A DNA stretch of 64,000 nt from Doryteuthis pealeii (GCA_023376005.1 CM042179.1:23235752-23299751); one strand, 5' to 3'. Numbered from the stretch's first letter, positions 40,998-52,224 are shown. A program made the numbers and translations. Notes: a model not told the origin generated them from the sequence alone.

Positions 40998-41308
40998 AAA
41001 CAGATTTAAAAACAAAGTGTTCCAAAAATAAGATGAATTTATTTATTGACGCTTAAACGTTTTGGTTTATTTAAACCTTCATCAGGATTGATTATGGGAT
41101 GAAGAAATTGATGGATGTTTTATAAATGACAGGAATTAGAAAAATCTAAAAAAAAAAAAAATTTCTAACTCCTGTCATTTACAAAACATCCATCAATTTC
41201 TTCATCCTATAATCAATCCTGATGAAGGTTTAAATAAATCGAAACGTTTAAGTGTCGATAAATAAATTCATCTTATTTTTGGAACACTTTGTTTTTCAAA
41301 TTTCTTTA
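40998..41308. mobile_element. Hammerhead foldback with about 140-bp arms
   Basis: Left arm (aaacaaagtgttccaaaaat) and right arm (ttttggaacactttgttttt) mirror one another through the whole element to a poly-A/T centre near 41150. Each arm carries a hammerhead-like motif in opposite orientation: minus at about 41058-41093, plus at 41216-41259. Confidence 0.87.
41216..41259 (+). ncRNA. Hammerhead-like ribozyme motif
   Basis: Stem I ATC (41216-41218) / GAT (41257-41259); core CTGATGA (41219-41225); A; stem II GGTTT/AAATC (41227-41231, 41236-41240); GAA (41241-41243); stem III ACGTTTAAGTGT (41244-41255), self-complementary with G-U pairs; C at the cleavage position. The opposite arm has AAACC in stem II and a CGT end in stem III, changes that keep pairing, but lost GAA. 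Confidence 0.68.
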
Positions 41309-41322
41309 TATATATGAGTATA

Positions 41323-41395
41323 GATAAAAGGATATGAAAACAACACAATATGCTGTTAAAGTGAAAAGATTTTATATCATATTCATAACTAATAT
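41323..41395 (+). mobile_element. Half copy of the 27.5-kb palindromic MITE
   Basis: aaaaggatatgaaaacaaca through gttaaagtgaaaagatttta equals the left arm and centre of 27516-27616; the right arm is absent. Confidence 0.75.
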
Positions 41396-41421
41396 TGAAC
41401 AATATTTCGATTTATAAATCG

Positions 41422-41426
<5 letters not shown>

Positions 41427-41464
<38 letters not shown>
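41427..41464. repeat. (TA)n microsatellite
   Basis: About 19 TA units separating F2 from its expected outer end. Confidence 0.94.
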
Positions 41465-41465
<1 letters not shown>

Positions 41466-41466
<1 letters not shown>

Positions 41467-41925
41467 TATAAAAAAGAAGGTCCGCAAAATGTATTATGTT
41501 CTCAGAAAAAATTTTTTAATTTTTTTAATCTTACATATGCGACACATGTTTCTGATCTGTTGTCTTCTTCAGGCATTGAATTATTATTTTGGCAGAATAT
41601 GTCTGATATTTGATAGGTTGTGTGTGTTTCTTCAACTTTTCTATTATAATATTATAATATTAAATATATATTATAATAATAATTTCATTATAATAGAAAA
41701 GTTGCAAAAAAACACACAACCTATCAAATATCGGACATATTCTGCCAAAATAATAACTCAATGACTGAAGAAGACAACAGGTCAGAAACACGTGTCACAT
41801 ATGTAAGATAAAAAGAATTTTTTTAATTTTCTGGGAACATAATACATTTTGCGGACCTTCTTTTTTATAAAATATTGAATTTTCTCCCGTTGGAACCAGA
41901 ACAACATTTATATATATATATATAT
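41466..41925. mobile_element. F2 foldback element, about 180-bp arms, with two hammerhead motifs
   Basis: aaaaaagaaggtccgcaaaa starts the left arm and its complement ends the right arm near 41870; the right end continues through ttttctcccgttggaacc, the outer arm also seen at 10803. The centre is AT-only (41645-41690). Left-arm minus motif (41537-41576): stem I ATGC/GCAT perfect, CTGAAGA, GAA, ACATGTGT, C. Right-arm plus motif: CTGAAGA (41765-41771), GAC/GTC stem, GAA, palindrome ACACGTGT (41788-41795), C. Confidence 0.85.
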
Positions 41926-42124
41926 AGTAACTTCAAAAGTGATGTATTTCCTTTATTCTTAGTTATATAAGCTAAAAATAATAAGATGAGAATTCAAAAA
42001 AAAAATAATGAAATCAGTTGGTTTATTCTCATATATGTAAGCAGATATAAAAAAAAAAAAACTCTTGATAAAAAACAACACAAAAAATGTAAATACAAAC
42101 ATACAATGAACACAATTCCCTAAC

Positions 42125-42180
42125 TCCAAGTCATAAAAAAAAACCAAGACAGATTGGCCTGCCATTAAAATCAATCAATG
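42125..42180 (+). repeat. Orphan shared-tail module
   Basis: agattggcctgccattaaaa with CAATCAAT end; diverged version of the shared 3' tail. Confidence 0.45.
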
Positions 42181-42221
42181 AATGTTATACTAGACTTTAA
42201 ATGCAATATATATATTGATAA

Positions 42222-42605
42222 TGGAGGTGTGTGTGGTGAAACAGAAATGGATTTGACAAGCCAAGTTCAAATCCTGGACAAGGCAGTTTGCATTTCACTT
42301 AATGCTCTTAGGAAAGGTTTGAATCTATCTATCTATAGCAGGGTAGACTGGGTTCTTTTAGCTTTGGTGTGGCAATCTAGAAGAAAAACTCAAATTCAAA
42401 CCAGCTGTCAATTTCTTAAGCAGAGTTTAACAGGTTTGAATTCAGAGTTTTCCTTCTCCTAGACCGGTTACCTAACTAAGGTTAAAGAGCCCAGTCTGCC
42501 CTACTATTTATCCATAGCGGGAGGGAGAGTATAAATCATACCTTTCCCAAGGGTATTAGCACTAAGTGAAATGCAATTACCACATCCAGGATTTGAACTC
42601 GGGGT
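42222..42605. mobile_element. Two tSINE-2 copies, tail to tail
   Basis: A degraded plus-strand copy (42222-42412; box B aagttcaaatcc) meets a minus-strand copy (42410-42605) that is almost identical to the 16126-16411 SINE over about 195 bases (ccggttacctaactaaggtt, tgcaattaccacatccagga). The second is young and 5' truncated. Confidence 0.85.
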
Positions 42606-42789
42606 TCCATCTATTATAATATCCCATGTTTGTTTCTACATTTTCTCCACAAAACAAAGTTATGTAAAAACTTCATTATCTTAACTAGAAACCCTTAGTT
42701 TAGGCATTAGCTAGGCTACATCAAGGTCTAGACTACATTGTTTGTTTACGGTATTGCATTGATTTTGATTGTATCACAGTAGTTTTAAA

Positions 42790-43346
42790 CTGAGTTTATG
42801 AGTTTCAAAAAGAAAGGAGACATCTCCACACTCAACGGTAAGCCTCTTAAGCTAGTAGAACAATTCACATACCTAGATAGTAATATCTCATCCACAGAAA
42901 ACGATGTTAATACACGAATAGGAAAGGCATGGACGGCCACAAACAATGAGAATAAGCTAGATGGGAGCTGCATAAGAATGCTACAGGTAGTCTTGAACAA
43001 GTCATGGAAACAGCACCCCACAAGGAAGCAGTAGTATGGCCACCTGCCTCCCATCTCACAAACCATCTGAGTGAGATGGATTAGGCATGCAGGACACTGT
43101 TGGAGAAGCAAGGACGAGCTCATGAGTGTTCTCTTGTTGAAGCCAACACATGGACATGCTAATGTGGGCCACCCAGCAAGGACCTACATTGACCAACTAT
43201 GCGAGGATGCTGGTTGCTGCACAGAAGACCTCCCAGGGGCAATGAATAATAGGGAAGGTTGGCAAGAGATTATCAGGGATATACATGCTGCTTGCGCGCA
43301 TGATGATGATGATGACAGTAGTTTTGAAAGGATGATTAAGTGTTGA
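42790..43346 (+). pseudogene. LINE-beta C-terminal region, best preserved, two nonsense codons
   Basis: One frame from 42798 to 43346 with only two stops: TAG at 43032-43034 (expected Gln) and TGA at 43068-43070 (expected Arg). It encodes KLVEQFTYLDSNISSTENDV, RIGKAWTAT, KLDGSCIRML, NKSWKQHP, YGHLPPISQTI, IRHAGHCWRSKDEL, GHPARTYIDQLCEDAGC and EGWQEIIRDIHAA. These are the post-catalytic and C-terminal parts of a non-LTR retrotransposon polyprotein. A middle segment including the LLYGC..WTL part is deleted without a frameshift. A (GAT)n tail follows at 43299. Confidence 0.9.
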
Positions 43347-43735
43347 ATGTTTTCTCTTTGTCTTTGGATGTTGAAATATTTTTGTAGGCTAGCGTAGCCA
43401 AAACTTAGGAGTCATTCATCTATTTTACACATAAAATGCGATTTTAATGATATTATCTCTTGCGCTCTATTCTGCATTTGTACCAAAACCAGTACGTTCA
43501 ACATTATTTCTTAAAAAAGTATGTTTCAATGTTTTTTATAATAATTTCATATTCGGGCTACGCTTTGAATTAATGTTATTTAAAAAAAATTATCTATTGG
43601 TTTTTTTTCTTTTTTAAATATAAGTTTAACAAATCGCCTCATTTATATCTTTTATTTATATAGTTAATTATTGAATTAAAATTTCTTACTATATCGTTAT
43701 GTGATGTCATTTCTTCTACCCTGACGAAAACAAGG
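43347..43735. other. A/T-rich DNA, no gene
   Basis: No domain-bearing frame and no repeat recognised. Confidence 0.45.
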
Positions 43736-43737
43736 CC

Positions 43738-43975
43738 GGATTAACATAAGCTTTTTTTTACGTTCATCCTACGAGGATTGAAATTGCTAATCCAGTAGTA
43801 ATGGATCTGCAAGACTAAAACCAGGCTTGCCGGGTAGTCACTTCTAATACATATATAAAGGTCAGTTGTGTGTATCTGTATATCTGGAAGAAAGGTTGGA
43901 AATAAAACAATTAATGACAAAGTAAATATATATACACATTAAATATCGCCAAGCAAAAATAATGAAGATTTGATT
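43738..43975 (+). mobile_element. Head-to-tail Helitron ends
   Basis: 43768-43842 is a Helitron 3' end (ccagtagtaatggatctgca, gccgggtag, then CTAA before T); 43843-43975 is the start of a second copy (acatatataaaggtcagttg, tattcaaaacaattaatgac-like). A 3' end directly followed by a 5' end suggests a tandem pair with an internal deletion. Confidence 0.65.
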
Positions 43976-43979
43976 TATA

Positions 43980-44764
43980 TTATCCATTATCTACTCATCC
44001 ATTTTCGGTGTTTCTTGCTAAAAAGTAAACAAATGTAGATTCAAAGTTGTAGTAAATATTTCATTGTACAGGATAAACAATCGTTTATTTAATCTATTTT
44101 TTATTATACAGTTTAAGAATTAATCACTTAGTTACACTTTTAACATTACGGTGAGTTGATATTTAACTTTTAAATACATTCACTGTTTTCTGGCTAAAAA
44201 TTAGGGGTCATTAATACTCAAGTATGTATGGTAGATAAATAAAAAATTCCAGACAGTTGGTAGACTGGTGTTAGTCTATCAATAGATTAAAATAAAAGCT
44301 TGATAATAGATATTTTTTTTTAAACAGCTTCTAATCAATACATTTTACTGTCGGATAATTAAGGGACCACTAAAATAAGCATAAATGTTACTTGTTAATC
44401 AGTAAACGTTTTGTACCATACTCAACAGGAAGTACTCATTTCCTCTGGAATAGTATAATAGGCAGTATTAATTAATAATCATCTCCTTTTTGTTAAATAG
44501 CCTCATTTTAAAGTATAGTCATTTCTTCTTTTTATTCTTTCTTGCTGTGTATCATACAACTAACTAGCAATTTAGTATTCACTGAATAATCATAATTTTA
44601 GTCGCTGTTTATCACAAGACTAATGATGTAATGATGTGTCCAGGTCAGCCAATAATTTTATCTAAAATACTAATAACCTTTTAATAATCAGAATGTTGGT
44701 CAATTCATTTGGCAACAAATTATCTGTCTGCAAAGGCAAAATTAAAACTCAGAATTATTTTTAA
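43980..44764. other. A/T-rich DNA, no gene or repeat recognised
   Basis: No frame above 60 codons; candidate single-copy DNA into which a Helitron inserted at 44765. Confidence 0.45.
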
Positions 44765-45327
44765 CTAGCAGCAGCTACCCGGCGTCGCCTGGGTAGCAGG
44801 AATTTTTTAAAGTTAGTCCCGCAGATCCATTATTACTGAATCGTGAGTTGAATCCTTCTGGGATGCCCCATTTAAATCCCTATGTAAAAAAAAATAGACC
44901 TTGCATTGATCCAGCTACTCTGAAAAGAAATGTTAATGTCTACTATCTAAAATATTAAATATTAAATGAAAAAAAAAATCCATGCTGTTATCATTTAAAT
45001 TTTATTTTTTAATCATCATCATGAATATAAATCAAATCTCTATTATTTTTGCTCAAAAACTAAGCCCTGGTAATATTTAATGTGTATATATATATTTACT
45101 TTGTAGTTAATTGTTTTATTTTCGAAATTGCAAAAGAAATTCTATGCTGTTATCATTTAAATTTTATTTTTTAATTATCTTCACAAATATAAATCAAACC
45201 TTCATTATTTTTGCTCAAAAAAAGCCCTGGTGTATTAATGTGTATATATATTTACTTTGTCGTTAATTGTTTTATTTTCATAGTTCCACATACTTATACA
45301 CACAACTGCCCTTCATATATGTATAGA
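44765..45327 (-). mobile_element. Complete Helitron with internal duplication
   Basis: Minus strand runs from TC (45327-45326, preceded by A) to CTAG (44768-44765, followed by T), with hairpin CTACCC/GGGTAG near the end. It is 563 bp rather than about 400 because roughly 150 bp (tgctgttatcatttaaattt through tgttttattttc) occur twice. Confidence 0.88.
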
Positions 45328-46370
45328 TGACTGATTCAATAATAATCAACAAACATTTTCAATTTTATTTTGGAAATCACTCAAGATATTTGCTTCTCGT
45401 AAGAAAGTTATAAGTTTATTTGCTGTTTTTTTTCTTTTTTTTTCTTTTTTGGTTGTTTTTTTTTTTTGTTTTGTTAAAGGAAGATTTTTTATGAAAAGTT
45501 ACCAATAAAAAATCAAAAGCCAAAAAACAAAGTTATATCCCAGATTATAATGAATACTAACTTCATAAGAAAATGAAAAGACAAAATCACTTTAGTTTAT
45601 ATTACACACTAATTTTTAAAAGATAGTCATACCTTGGTTTAAAACATATACTTAACAAGTAAAAAAAAAGAAAACAACATATCTTATCTCAAATTATAAT
45701 GTAAACTAACTTTATGAGGTGGGTGCCAAAAAGTTTTTGGTACAACCAAGAAGGGAATGACCTTCAGTCAGGGACTTAGGAGTAGTACACACCAGCACTA
45801 ATACTAAGCACGAGTACCTATGCGTAATTGATTGCACATTCATCTGTGAGTTTTCATGCCAAATATTACATCAATGGGTCTTGTTTTTGTGCAAAAGTGG
45901 CAGGAAAAACCCACAAACACATGAAGCTCATTTATCAGTTTAGCTATACTTATGTATTTTAACTGCATGTCTTGTAAATTCATATGGTAAATTTACTGCA
46001 TGTAAATTATTCTTGGTTAAATTCAGAATTTAACCATTGGTTTTAAGAATATAATAAACCGAGGTAAAGGATTAGGGTTAGGGAACCCTAAATTATAAGA
46101 GCAATTAAGTTGATATAATGATTTTATCTGCGATAAATTAACCATGATGAATTCACTGGTAATGAATTTACCACACAATGAATTTACCTAGAATCAATTA
46201 TTATTATAGCTATACTTATATCCTTTAATTTTACTGATTTCCTAATCAAGTCCTGTGATAAAATGAAGGCTAAAGAATGAATCTGTCAAAATTTTGTCAT
46301 TAAAAACTATTAAATTAAAGATGCTAGTTTGAATAATTTGTTGAATTAAAATGTAAATTTAATACATTGC
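45328..46370. other. T-rich tracts; mariner-like end fragment
   Basis: 45418-45470 is T-rich. 45716-45745 (gaggtgggtgccaaaaagtt) resembles a mariner terminal repeat with GTTTTTGG following, but the partner end was not found. No gene. Confidence 0.45.
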
Positions 46371-46855
46371 TATATACCCTACCTATAAATATTAATAGGT
46401 ATGTCCTAGTTCTCATAAATACAGGAGTATTATGCTGACTGAGTAGTCTTATACCACTAGCAGTGGTTTACCTTTCTTCATGCCACTGGCAAGTATTGTA
46501 TTTGTTAATATTATAAAGATTCTATTTTATTTCCCACTTCTGTTTTGGTTATTTCTCATTTAGTAACTTTTGTTAGGTTATAACAGATTTTGAATCTACA
46601 GGTTCCATAACAGGTTTATAAGCATGTTATATACCCTACCCATGAACATTAATAGTTATGTCCCAATCCTTATAAATACTGGAGTATTATACTGACTGAG
46701 TAGTCTGATACCACTAGCGGTAGTTTACATTTTTTCATGCCACTGGCAAGTATTGTATTTGTTAATGTTATAAAGATTCCATTTCATTTCCAACCTCCAT
46801 TTTGGTTATTTCTCATTTAGTAACCTTTGTTAGGTTACAACATACAGCCAGTTCC
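46370..46855 (+). repeat. 257-bp tandem duplication
   Basis: tgccactggcaagtattgta occurs at 46481 and 46738, and about 225 bp each side of it align (tataccctacc, actgactgagtagtct, ggttatttctcatttagtaa). About 88% similar by eye. Confidence 0.87.
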
Positions 46856-46959
46856 AAGAAACAATACATAACTTCCTATAATTGAAGACTCTTTGTGTGT
46901 GTGTGTGCTGGGAATGTATTTACCCTTAACTGAAGGGGAAAGATGGATTCATGCCTTTC

Positions 46960-47153
46960 TCAAGAAAATTAGTACAAAGTTTGTATTTACCCAATCCCTA
47001 CTCTCCCTCAAGCTATGAGTAAATAACAGGGCAGACTGGGTCTTTAACCTTGGTTAGGCAAACAGTCTCAGAGAAAGAAAACTCTGAATTCCAACCTGTT
47101 AAACTCTGCTTAAGAAATTAACATTGTATCAAATTGGCTCATGTGAAGGGGTT

Positions 47154-47221
<68 letters not shown>

Positions 47222-47223
47222 AT
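46960..47223 (+). mobile_element. tSINE-2 with (TA)n tail
   Basis: ctactctccctcaagctatg through gtgaaggggttggtatatat, then TA repeats 47157-47223 with CATA interruptions. Another SINE-microsatellite junction. Confidence 0.85.
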
Positions 47224-47690
47224 CCCCATACATTGAAAATTAAAATTCCACCTAACTTTATTCCAGCCATCCTCTCTCCATTTCAAAATCCATCGCATGC
47301 GACATGATATCATTATAACCGTCTTTTTCAACCGCATTTGAACACTCTTCACGTGATATTTTAAAAAGTTCTTTTTCGAACATTTCAAAAATTCTCCGCT
47401 TTCCAACAAATTTTATTTAAGAAAATAAGGATTTACTCTGAGGAAGGTCGATACTTCTTTGTATGCAGAACATTTCTACATTTTTTCTATTGTTATTATT
47501 TGATTTCATTTGGTTATTTAAAAATAATATATTGAATAATGTACACATGGATAAACTCCTGACTGAAACACGTGTAAGTAAAATTGATTAAAATATCCTA
47601 TTTTATCCATTCTATACTTTCTTTCCTTTATTCTTCTTTTCAACATGCCGTCGGATTCACTTCCAGTTTAATTTTACATATATATATATA
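47224..47690 (+). mobile_element. Hammerhead-like repeat with long loop
   Basis: CTGAGGAAGGTC (47439-47450) and GACTGAAACACGTGTAA (47564-47580) are the two halves of a hammerhead-like core; GGTC pairs with GACT, but about 110 bases lie between instead of 5-12. Right end tgccgtcggattcacttcc resembles other hammerhead elements. Confidence 0.45.
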
Positions 47691-47691
47691 A

Positions 47692-47933
47692 AGTCATCAG
47701 GGTGGCTTAAAGTTGGTATCAGCCAATCAGCGAGGAAGTCTATCCCCTTTTCACTAGCCCTAGACCAAGGAGATTGTTTTTCATGTCTGAGATGGAGTGC
47801 TACACCTCCTATCAGCTCCTTACTTTACCACACAGATCCCTGTGCTACTCATACGCTGAGTTGGTGAGGGCTGGTATCGAACTAAGAACCTTGTGGTTTC
47901 TAGCCGAACAGTCTACCGACTGAGCTAACCCGG

Positions 47934-47938
<5 letters not shown>
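47692..47938 (-). mobile_element. tSINE-1, full length, between TA repeats
   Basis: 3' end aaagtcatcagggtggctta at left; head at right with minus GGCCGGGTTAGCTCAGTCGG, box A, and box B complement ggtatcgaact. Bounded on both sides by TATATATA, so its duplication is indistinguishable from the microsatellite. Confidence 0.88.

Positions 47939-47976
<38 letters not shown>
47938..47976. repeat. (TA)n microsatellite
   Basis: About 19 TA units at the 5' side of the tSINE-1. Confidence 0.95.
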
Positions 47977-47979
<3 letters not shown>

Positions 47980-48232
47980 GCTCAAATTAAAACAAGGGGT
48001 GAATCAAATCAATGATTGAAATAACAGTTTTTAATTTAGTAAATAAGAAAATTTCATAATTTATCATTATTTTTCTTCCATCGAAAACTTAATTAGAAAT
48101 AAAAATAATTTTGTCCAATTGATAAATACATTGGAGGTAAAATAGTATTGCGCCATGTTAATAGGGATGCATTAGGACCTCATAATTTTACTCTTTAAGA
48201 AACAATGTATTCAGTGAATATTGAAATCTCTT

Positions 48233-48420
48233 AAAGATTATGAGGGCAGCCACCACAAATTTACGTGTCTTTATAAAACCAACCAACCTCCAAATTCTTA
48301 TTTCTTATGAGTATTGTCTCCTCAACTAAATGATGGACCATACCGTTTTTTTTATTATGAAGAAAGAAAGGGAAGAAAAAGGACATGTTATACAGAAAAA
48401 ATGTATGGTATGTGAAGAAT
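48233..48420 (-). repeat. 753-bp-spaced direct duplication, copy 1
   Basis: gattatgagggcagccacca through ggaagaaaaaggacatg; repeated at 48990-49140. Contains the dispersed repeat also found in the LINE at 11580. Confidence 0.85.
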
Positions 48421-48574
48421 CATAACATTTATCATCCATTAGTATATTTCAACTTTGACATTTTTCTTTACTGTAATGGAACTTATCAGTCAAACACAAA
48501 GACTTTGATTAAATCAGATTTCTAGGGGTGGGCGGTAATGATTTGCATTTTATCATCATCATGTTGCACTAATA

Positions 48575-48897
48575 GTACGACCCTTTTTATCATATGGGTG
48601 CTAGAAGGCAGTGGCTGAGGGTCTACATGTCCTGGGAATGACGTTAAAATCTGATGCCGAGGTTCCAGTTTTGGAAGTTTGGGGAATGTGGTGCACCCCT
48701 TCATCACCATTGCTCCCTGGTCCACTCTGACCCGGAGTGGTAGTACCTGTTAGGGTCCCATCTATGGGTTGAATAGAAAAACATGAGTTGATAAACAATT
48801 GTATTATCCATTAAGAATGAATTTATTTCAAAACTTTGTCAGCATTAAATGACCCACTGAGGTTGATATGCCGTAAAACATAACAAACCAAACCAAA
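48575..48897 (+). mobile_element. E1, 5' truncated
   Basis: catatgggtgctagaaggca through ggttgatatgccgtaaaac. Sits between the two duplicate segments and next to a LINE-beta fragment. Confidence 0.8.
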
Positions 48898-48988
48898 CTA
48901 ATAGCACGTATATCCATGACAATCTCTTGCCAACCTTCCCTATCATTCATTGCTTTCAGGAGGTCCTCTGCACAGCATCCAGTATTTA
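48898..48988 (-). pseudogene. LINE-beta 3' end fragment
   Basis: Minus strand encodes NTGCCAEDLLKAMNDREGWQ and EIVMDIRAI before ending; only the last 30 codons remain. Confidence 0.82.
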
Positions 48989-48989
48989 A

Positions 48990-49265
48990 GATTATGAGGG
49001 CAGCCACCACATATTTACGTGTCTTTATAAAACCAACCAACCTCCAAATTCTTATTTCTCATGAGAATTGTCACCTCAGCTAAATAATGGACCATACCGT
49101 TTTTTGTTATGAAGAAAGAAACGGAAGAAAAAGGACATGCTACACAGAATAAAATAGAATTAGAAAGAAAGAGAGTAGGGGAAAGATAGAGATGGGGGTG
49201 AGCCTCCAAAACGATAACACTAATCTATTTCAACCGAACATATTGAAAACAAGGAAAGAAAAAAA
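48990..49265 (-). repeat. 753-bp-spaced direct duplication, copy 2
   Basis: Second copy of 48233-48420, extending further into an AG-rich tail (gagagtaggggaaagataga). Confidence 0.83.
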
Positions 49266-49395
49266 AAAGAGTGAGAGAGAATTAAATCAAGATTATTATA
49301 CTATTTATATATTGAACAAATATAATAGCTCTTAAGTAAACATATCAAACATACTAATTGAATTATCATACTGTGGTATATCCACAGGTCCTACT

Positions 49396-50033
49396 AATTA
49401 TTATTATTGTTATTATCATTAAAAGTATATCATTATTATTATTAAAAGTATATTATTATTATTATTATTATTATTATTAAAAGTATATTATTATTATTAT
49501 TATTTTAAAAGTATATTATTATTATTATTATTAAAAAGTATATTAATTATTATTATTATTATTAAAAGTATATCATTATTATTATTATTATTAAAGTATA
49601 TCATTATTATTATTATATATTATTATCATCATTATTATTATTATTTTATTAAATATTTATTATTATTATTATTATTAAACGTATATCATTATTATTATTA
49701 TTATAATTAAAATATATAGTATAAGTATATTATCATTATTATTATTATTAAATTCATTTATTATTACTATTATTATCATTATTTATTATCAAATTTGATT
49801 ATTATTATTATTAAAAGTAGATTATTATTATCATCATTATTATTATTATTAAAAATAGATTATTATTATCATCATTATTATTATTATTAAAAGTAGATTA
49901 TTATCATCATTATTATTATTATTATTATTAAAATAGATTATTATTATTATTATTATTATTAAAAATAGATTATTATTATTATTATTATTATTATTAAAAA
50001 TAGATTATTATTATTATTATTAAAAATAGATTA

Positions 50034-50073
<40 letters not shown>

Positions 50074-50389
50074 AATAGATTATTATTATCATTATTATTA
50101 AAAATAGATTATTATTATCATTATCATTACTATTATTAAAAATAGATTATTATTATCATTATCATTATTATTATTATTAAAAATAGATTATTATCATCAT
50201 CATCATTATTATTATTATTATTATTATTATTAAAAATAGATTATTATCATCATCATCATTATTATTATTATTATTATTATTATTAAAAGTAGATCATCAT
50301 CATCATCATTATTATTATTATTATTATTATTATTAAAAGTAGATCATCATCATCATTATTATTATTATTATTATTATTATTAAAAGTAG

Positions 50390-50433
<44 letters not shown>

Positions 50434-50540
50434 AAGTAGATTATCATTAATTATTATTATTATTATTATTATTAAAAGTAGATTATTATTATTATTATTA
50501 TTAAAAGTAGATTATTATCATTATTATTATTATTATGAAG
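49396..50540 (+). repeat. 1.1-kb compound ATT array punctuated by TAAAAGTAGATT
   Basis: Runs of (ATT)n and (ATC)n, 15-45 bases long, are separated by taaaagtagatt or taaaaatagatt about 20 times. The left part uses taaaagtatatt instead. So the unit is a higher-order repeat of about 35-60 bp, not a simple trinucleotide tract. Confidence 0.93.
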
Positions 50541-51410
50541 ATTATAGCACAAAATAGTCAATAGAATTACTTATATTGAAAAAGCTTTCTGTGGTTACTG
50601 CAACTTTATATACAAATCTTTTTCCCAGACATCACTCAAAATAATTGTTTACTTTGTTTCTTTTCTTTTTTCTTTTCCTGAAAAAGGGACTGTTTGCTTT
50701 GCCCCCACCATAGAGTATGAGGGGGTGGAGTGAAAAAGAACATTGTTGATTAAGATGACAGTAATGAGATGGTCAGTGTTGAAAGATCTACAACTGACAC
50801 TAAAAGATAAGTTGATACCGGTCTAGGTAGAGTAGCAGAGTGATTGGCTCAAGGCCTGCTATTTGAAAACCGTTTACTGTTGAAGTGGCTAGAGAGAGAG
50901 AGATTTGAAGAGATGATAGAACAGTTACAGTTTGGTAAGGTTTATGATTACCATTATCAGCAGTTCCAGCAATTAGCATTTTTCTCCAAGACAAAAAAAA
51001 ATGTGTAACCAGGTGAACATGTTTGGTCAAATGAATGTACTTGTCACACGTTTGTAAATAAATAAAATGAAATACAATGCTTCAAGTCAGATTCTGTCAG
51101 TGTTTTGACTTGCATTTTGAGCAAGGACAGCTTTTCAGTGTTTAGAACCATTTGGCAATGAAATATGAGAAGGGGTGTTGTGTGTTGATCCTGACTTTCT
51201 CTGTAAGGGATAATGGTTAATCCCAGAAAGGAATGTACTTTTGAGATGTTAGTCCACAAGAATTGCTTAACTTGGAAATAATAGAGATGAGAAGAATTAT
51301 ACAGTGACTTGATAGGATTATACTTACAGATACTTTTAGAATGAACAAAAATATGCCATAGTTTACACAACAATGTCTGCACACAGCACACACTTTTAAA
51401 TAATTGTAGG
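50541..51410. other. No recognised gene or repeat
   Basis: The 115-residue minus frame (51044-51391) and the 76-residue minus frame (50800-51030) are the longest here outside repeats, but I recognise no domain or signal. Candidate single-copy DNA. Confidence 0.4.
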
Positions 51411-51850
51411 GGACTAATACCCTGGGGGAAGGTATGATGGCTTTGGCATTAAATAACCCATGAAGAGTGATATGCCATTAAATAAGAAACCCAATTAAAA
51501 CCTCACCCCCCAGCTATGGGTTAAATAGTACCACTACTGTTTTTCTACAAGGATGGCTTTGGCATTAAATAACCCATGAAGAGTGATATGCCATTAAACA
51601 AAGAAACCAAATTAAACCCTCACCCTCAGCTATGGGTTAAATAGTACCATTACTGTTTTTCTACAAGGATGGCTTTGGCATTAAATAACCCATGAAGAGT
51701 GATATGCCATTAAATAAAGAAACCCAATTAAACCCTCACCCTCAGCTGTGGGTTAAATAGTACCACTACTGTTTTTCTACAAGGATGGCTTTGGCATTAA
51801 ATAATCCATGAAGAGTGATATGCCATTAAATAAAGAAACCAAGCTGAACT
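51411..51850 (-). repeat. 116-bp tandem array of tSINE-3 tails
   Basis: ggctttggcattaaataacc starts units at 51439, 51555, 51671 and 51787, an exact 116-bp period. Each unit holds gctatgggttaaatagtacc and the shared tail. High similarity between units indicates recent amplification. Confidence 0.92.
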
Positions 51851-51854
51851 ATAC

Positions 51855-52112
51855 TATTGTATCCAGCAGTGAGGTTCCAATTTTGGAGCTCTGGGGAATG
51901 TAGAGTACCCCTTCATTTATTGACATTACTCCTAGGGCTACTCTGACCCAGAGTGGTAGTACATGTTCGGGTCCCATCTATGGGTTAGATAGATCAAAAA
52001 TTAGTTTTTAAAAAAAATTTGAATACCCTATCAAGAATGAATAAACGAAATTACTTTGGCATAAAATAACCCAACAAGAGTTGTCATACCATAAAAACCA
52101 ACCAACCAACCA
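51855..52112 (+). mobile_element. E1 fragment with variant tail
   Basis: cagtgaggttccaattttgg through gggtcccatctatgggttag, then ggcataaaataacccaacaa and CAACC repeats. Confidence 0.78.
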
Positions 52113-52224
52113 CCAACCAAATTATACTTGATGCTATAATTGTTTATCAAGGTTTATTATTATCAGTTACTTGAAACCATATAACTGTCTACAAAACAAT
52201 TTATTATTAAATAGAAATGAATAC

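Noticed and set aside
51044..51391. 115-residue minus-strand frame as a host exon
   Set aside because: No recognisable domain, composition of translated AT-rich DNA, and no convincing splice-site arrangement.
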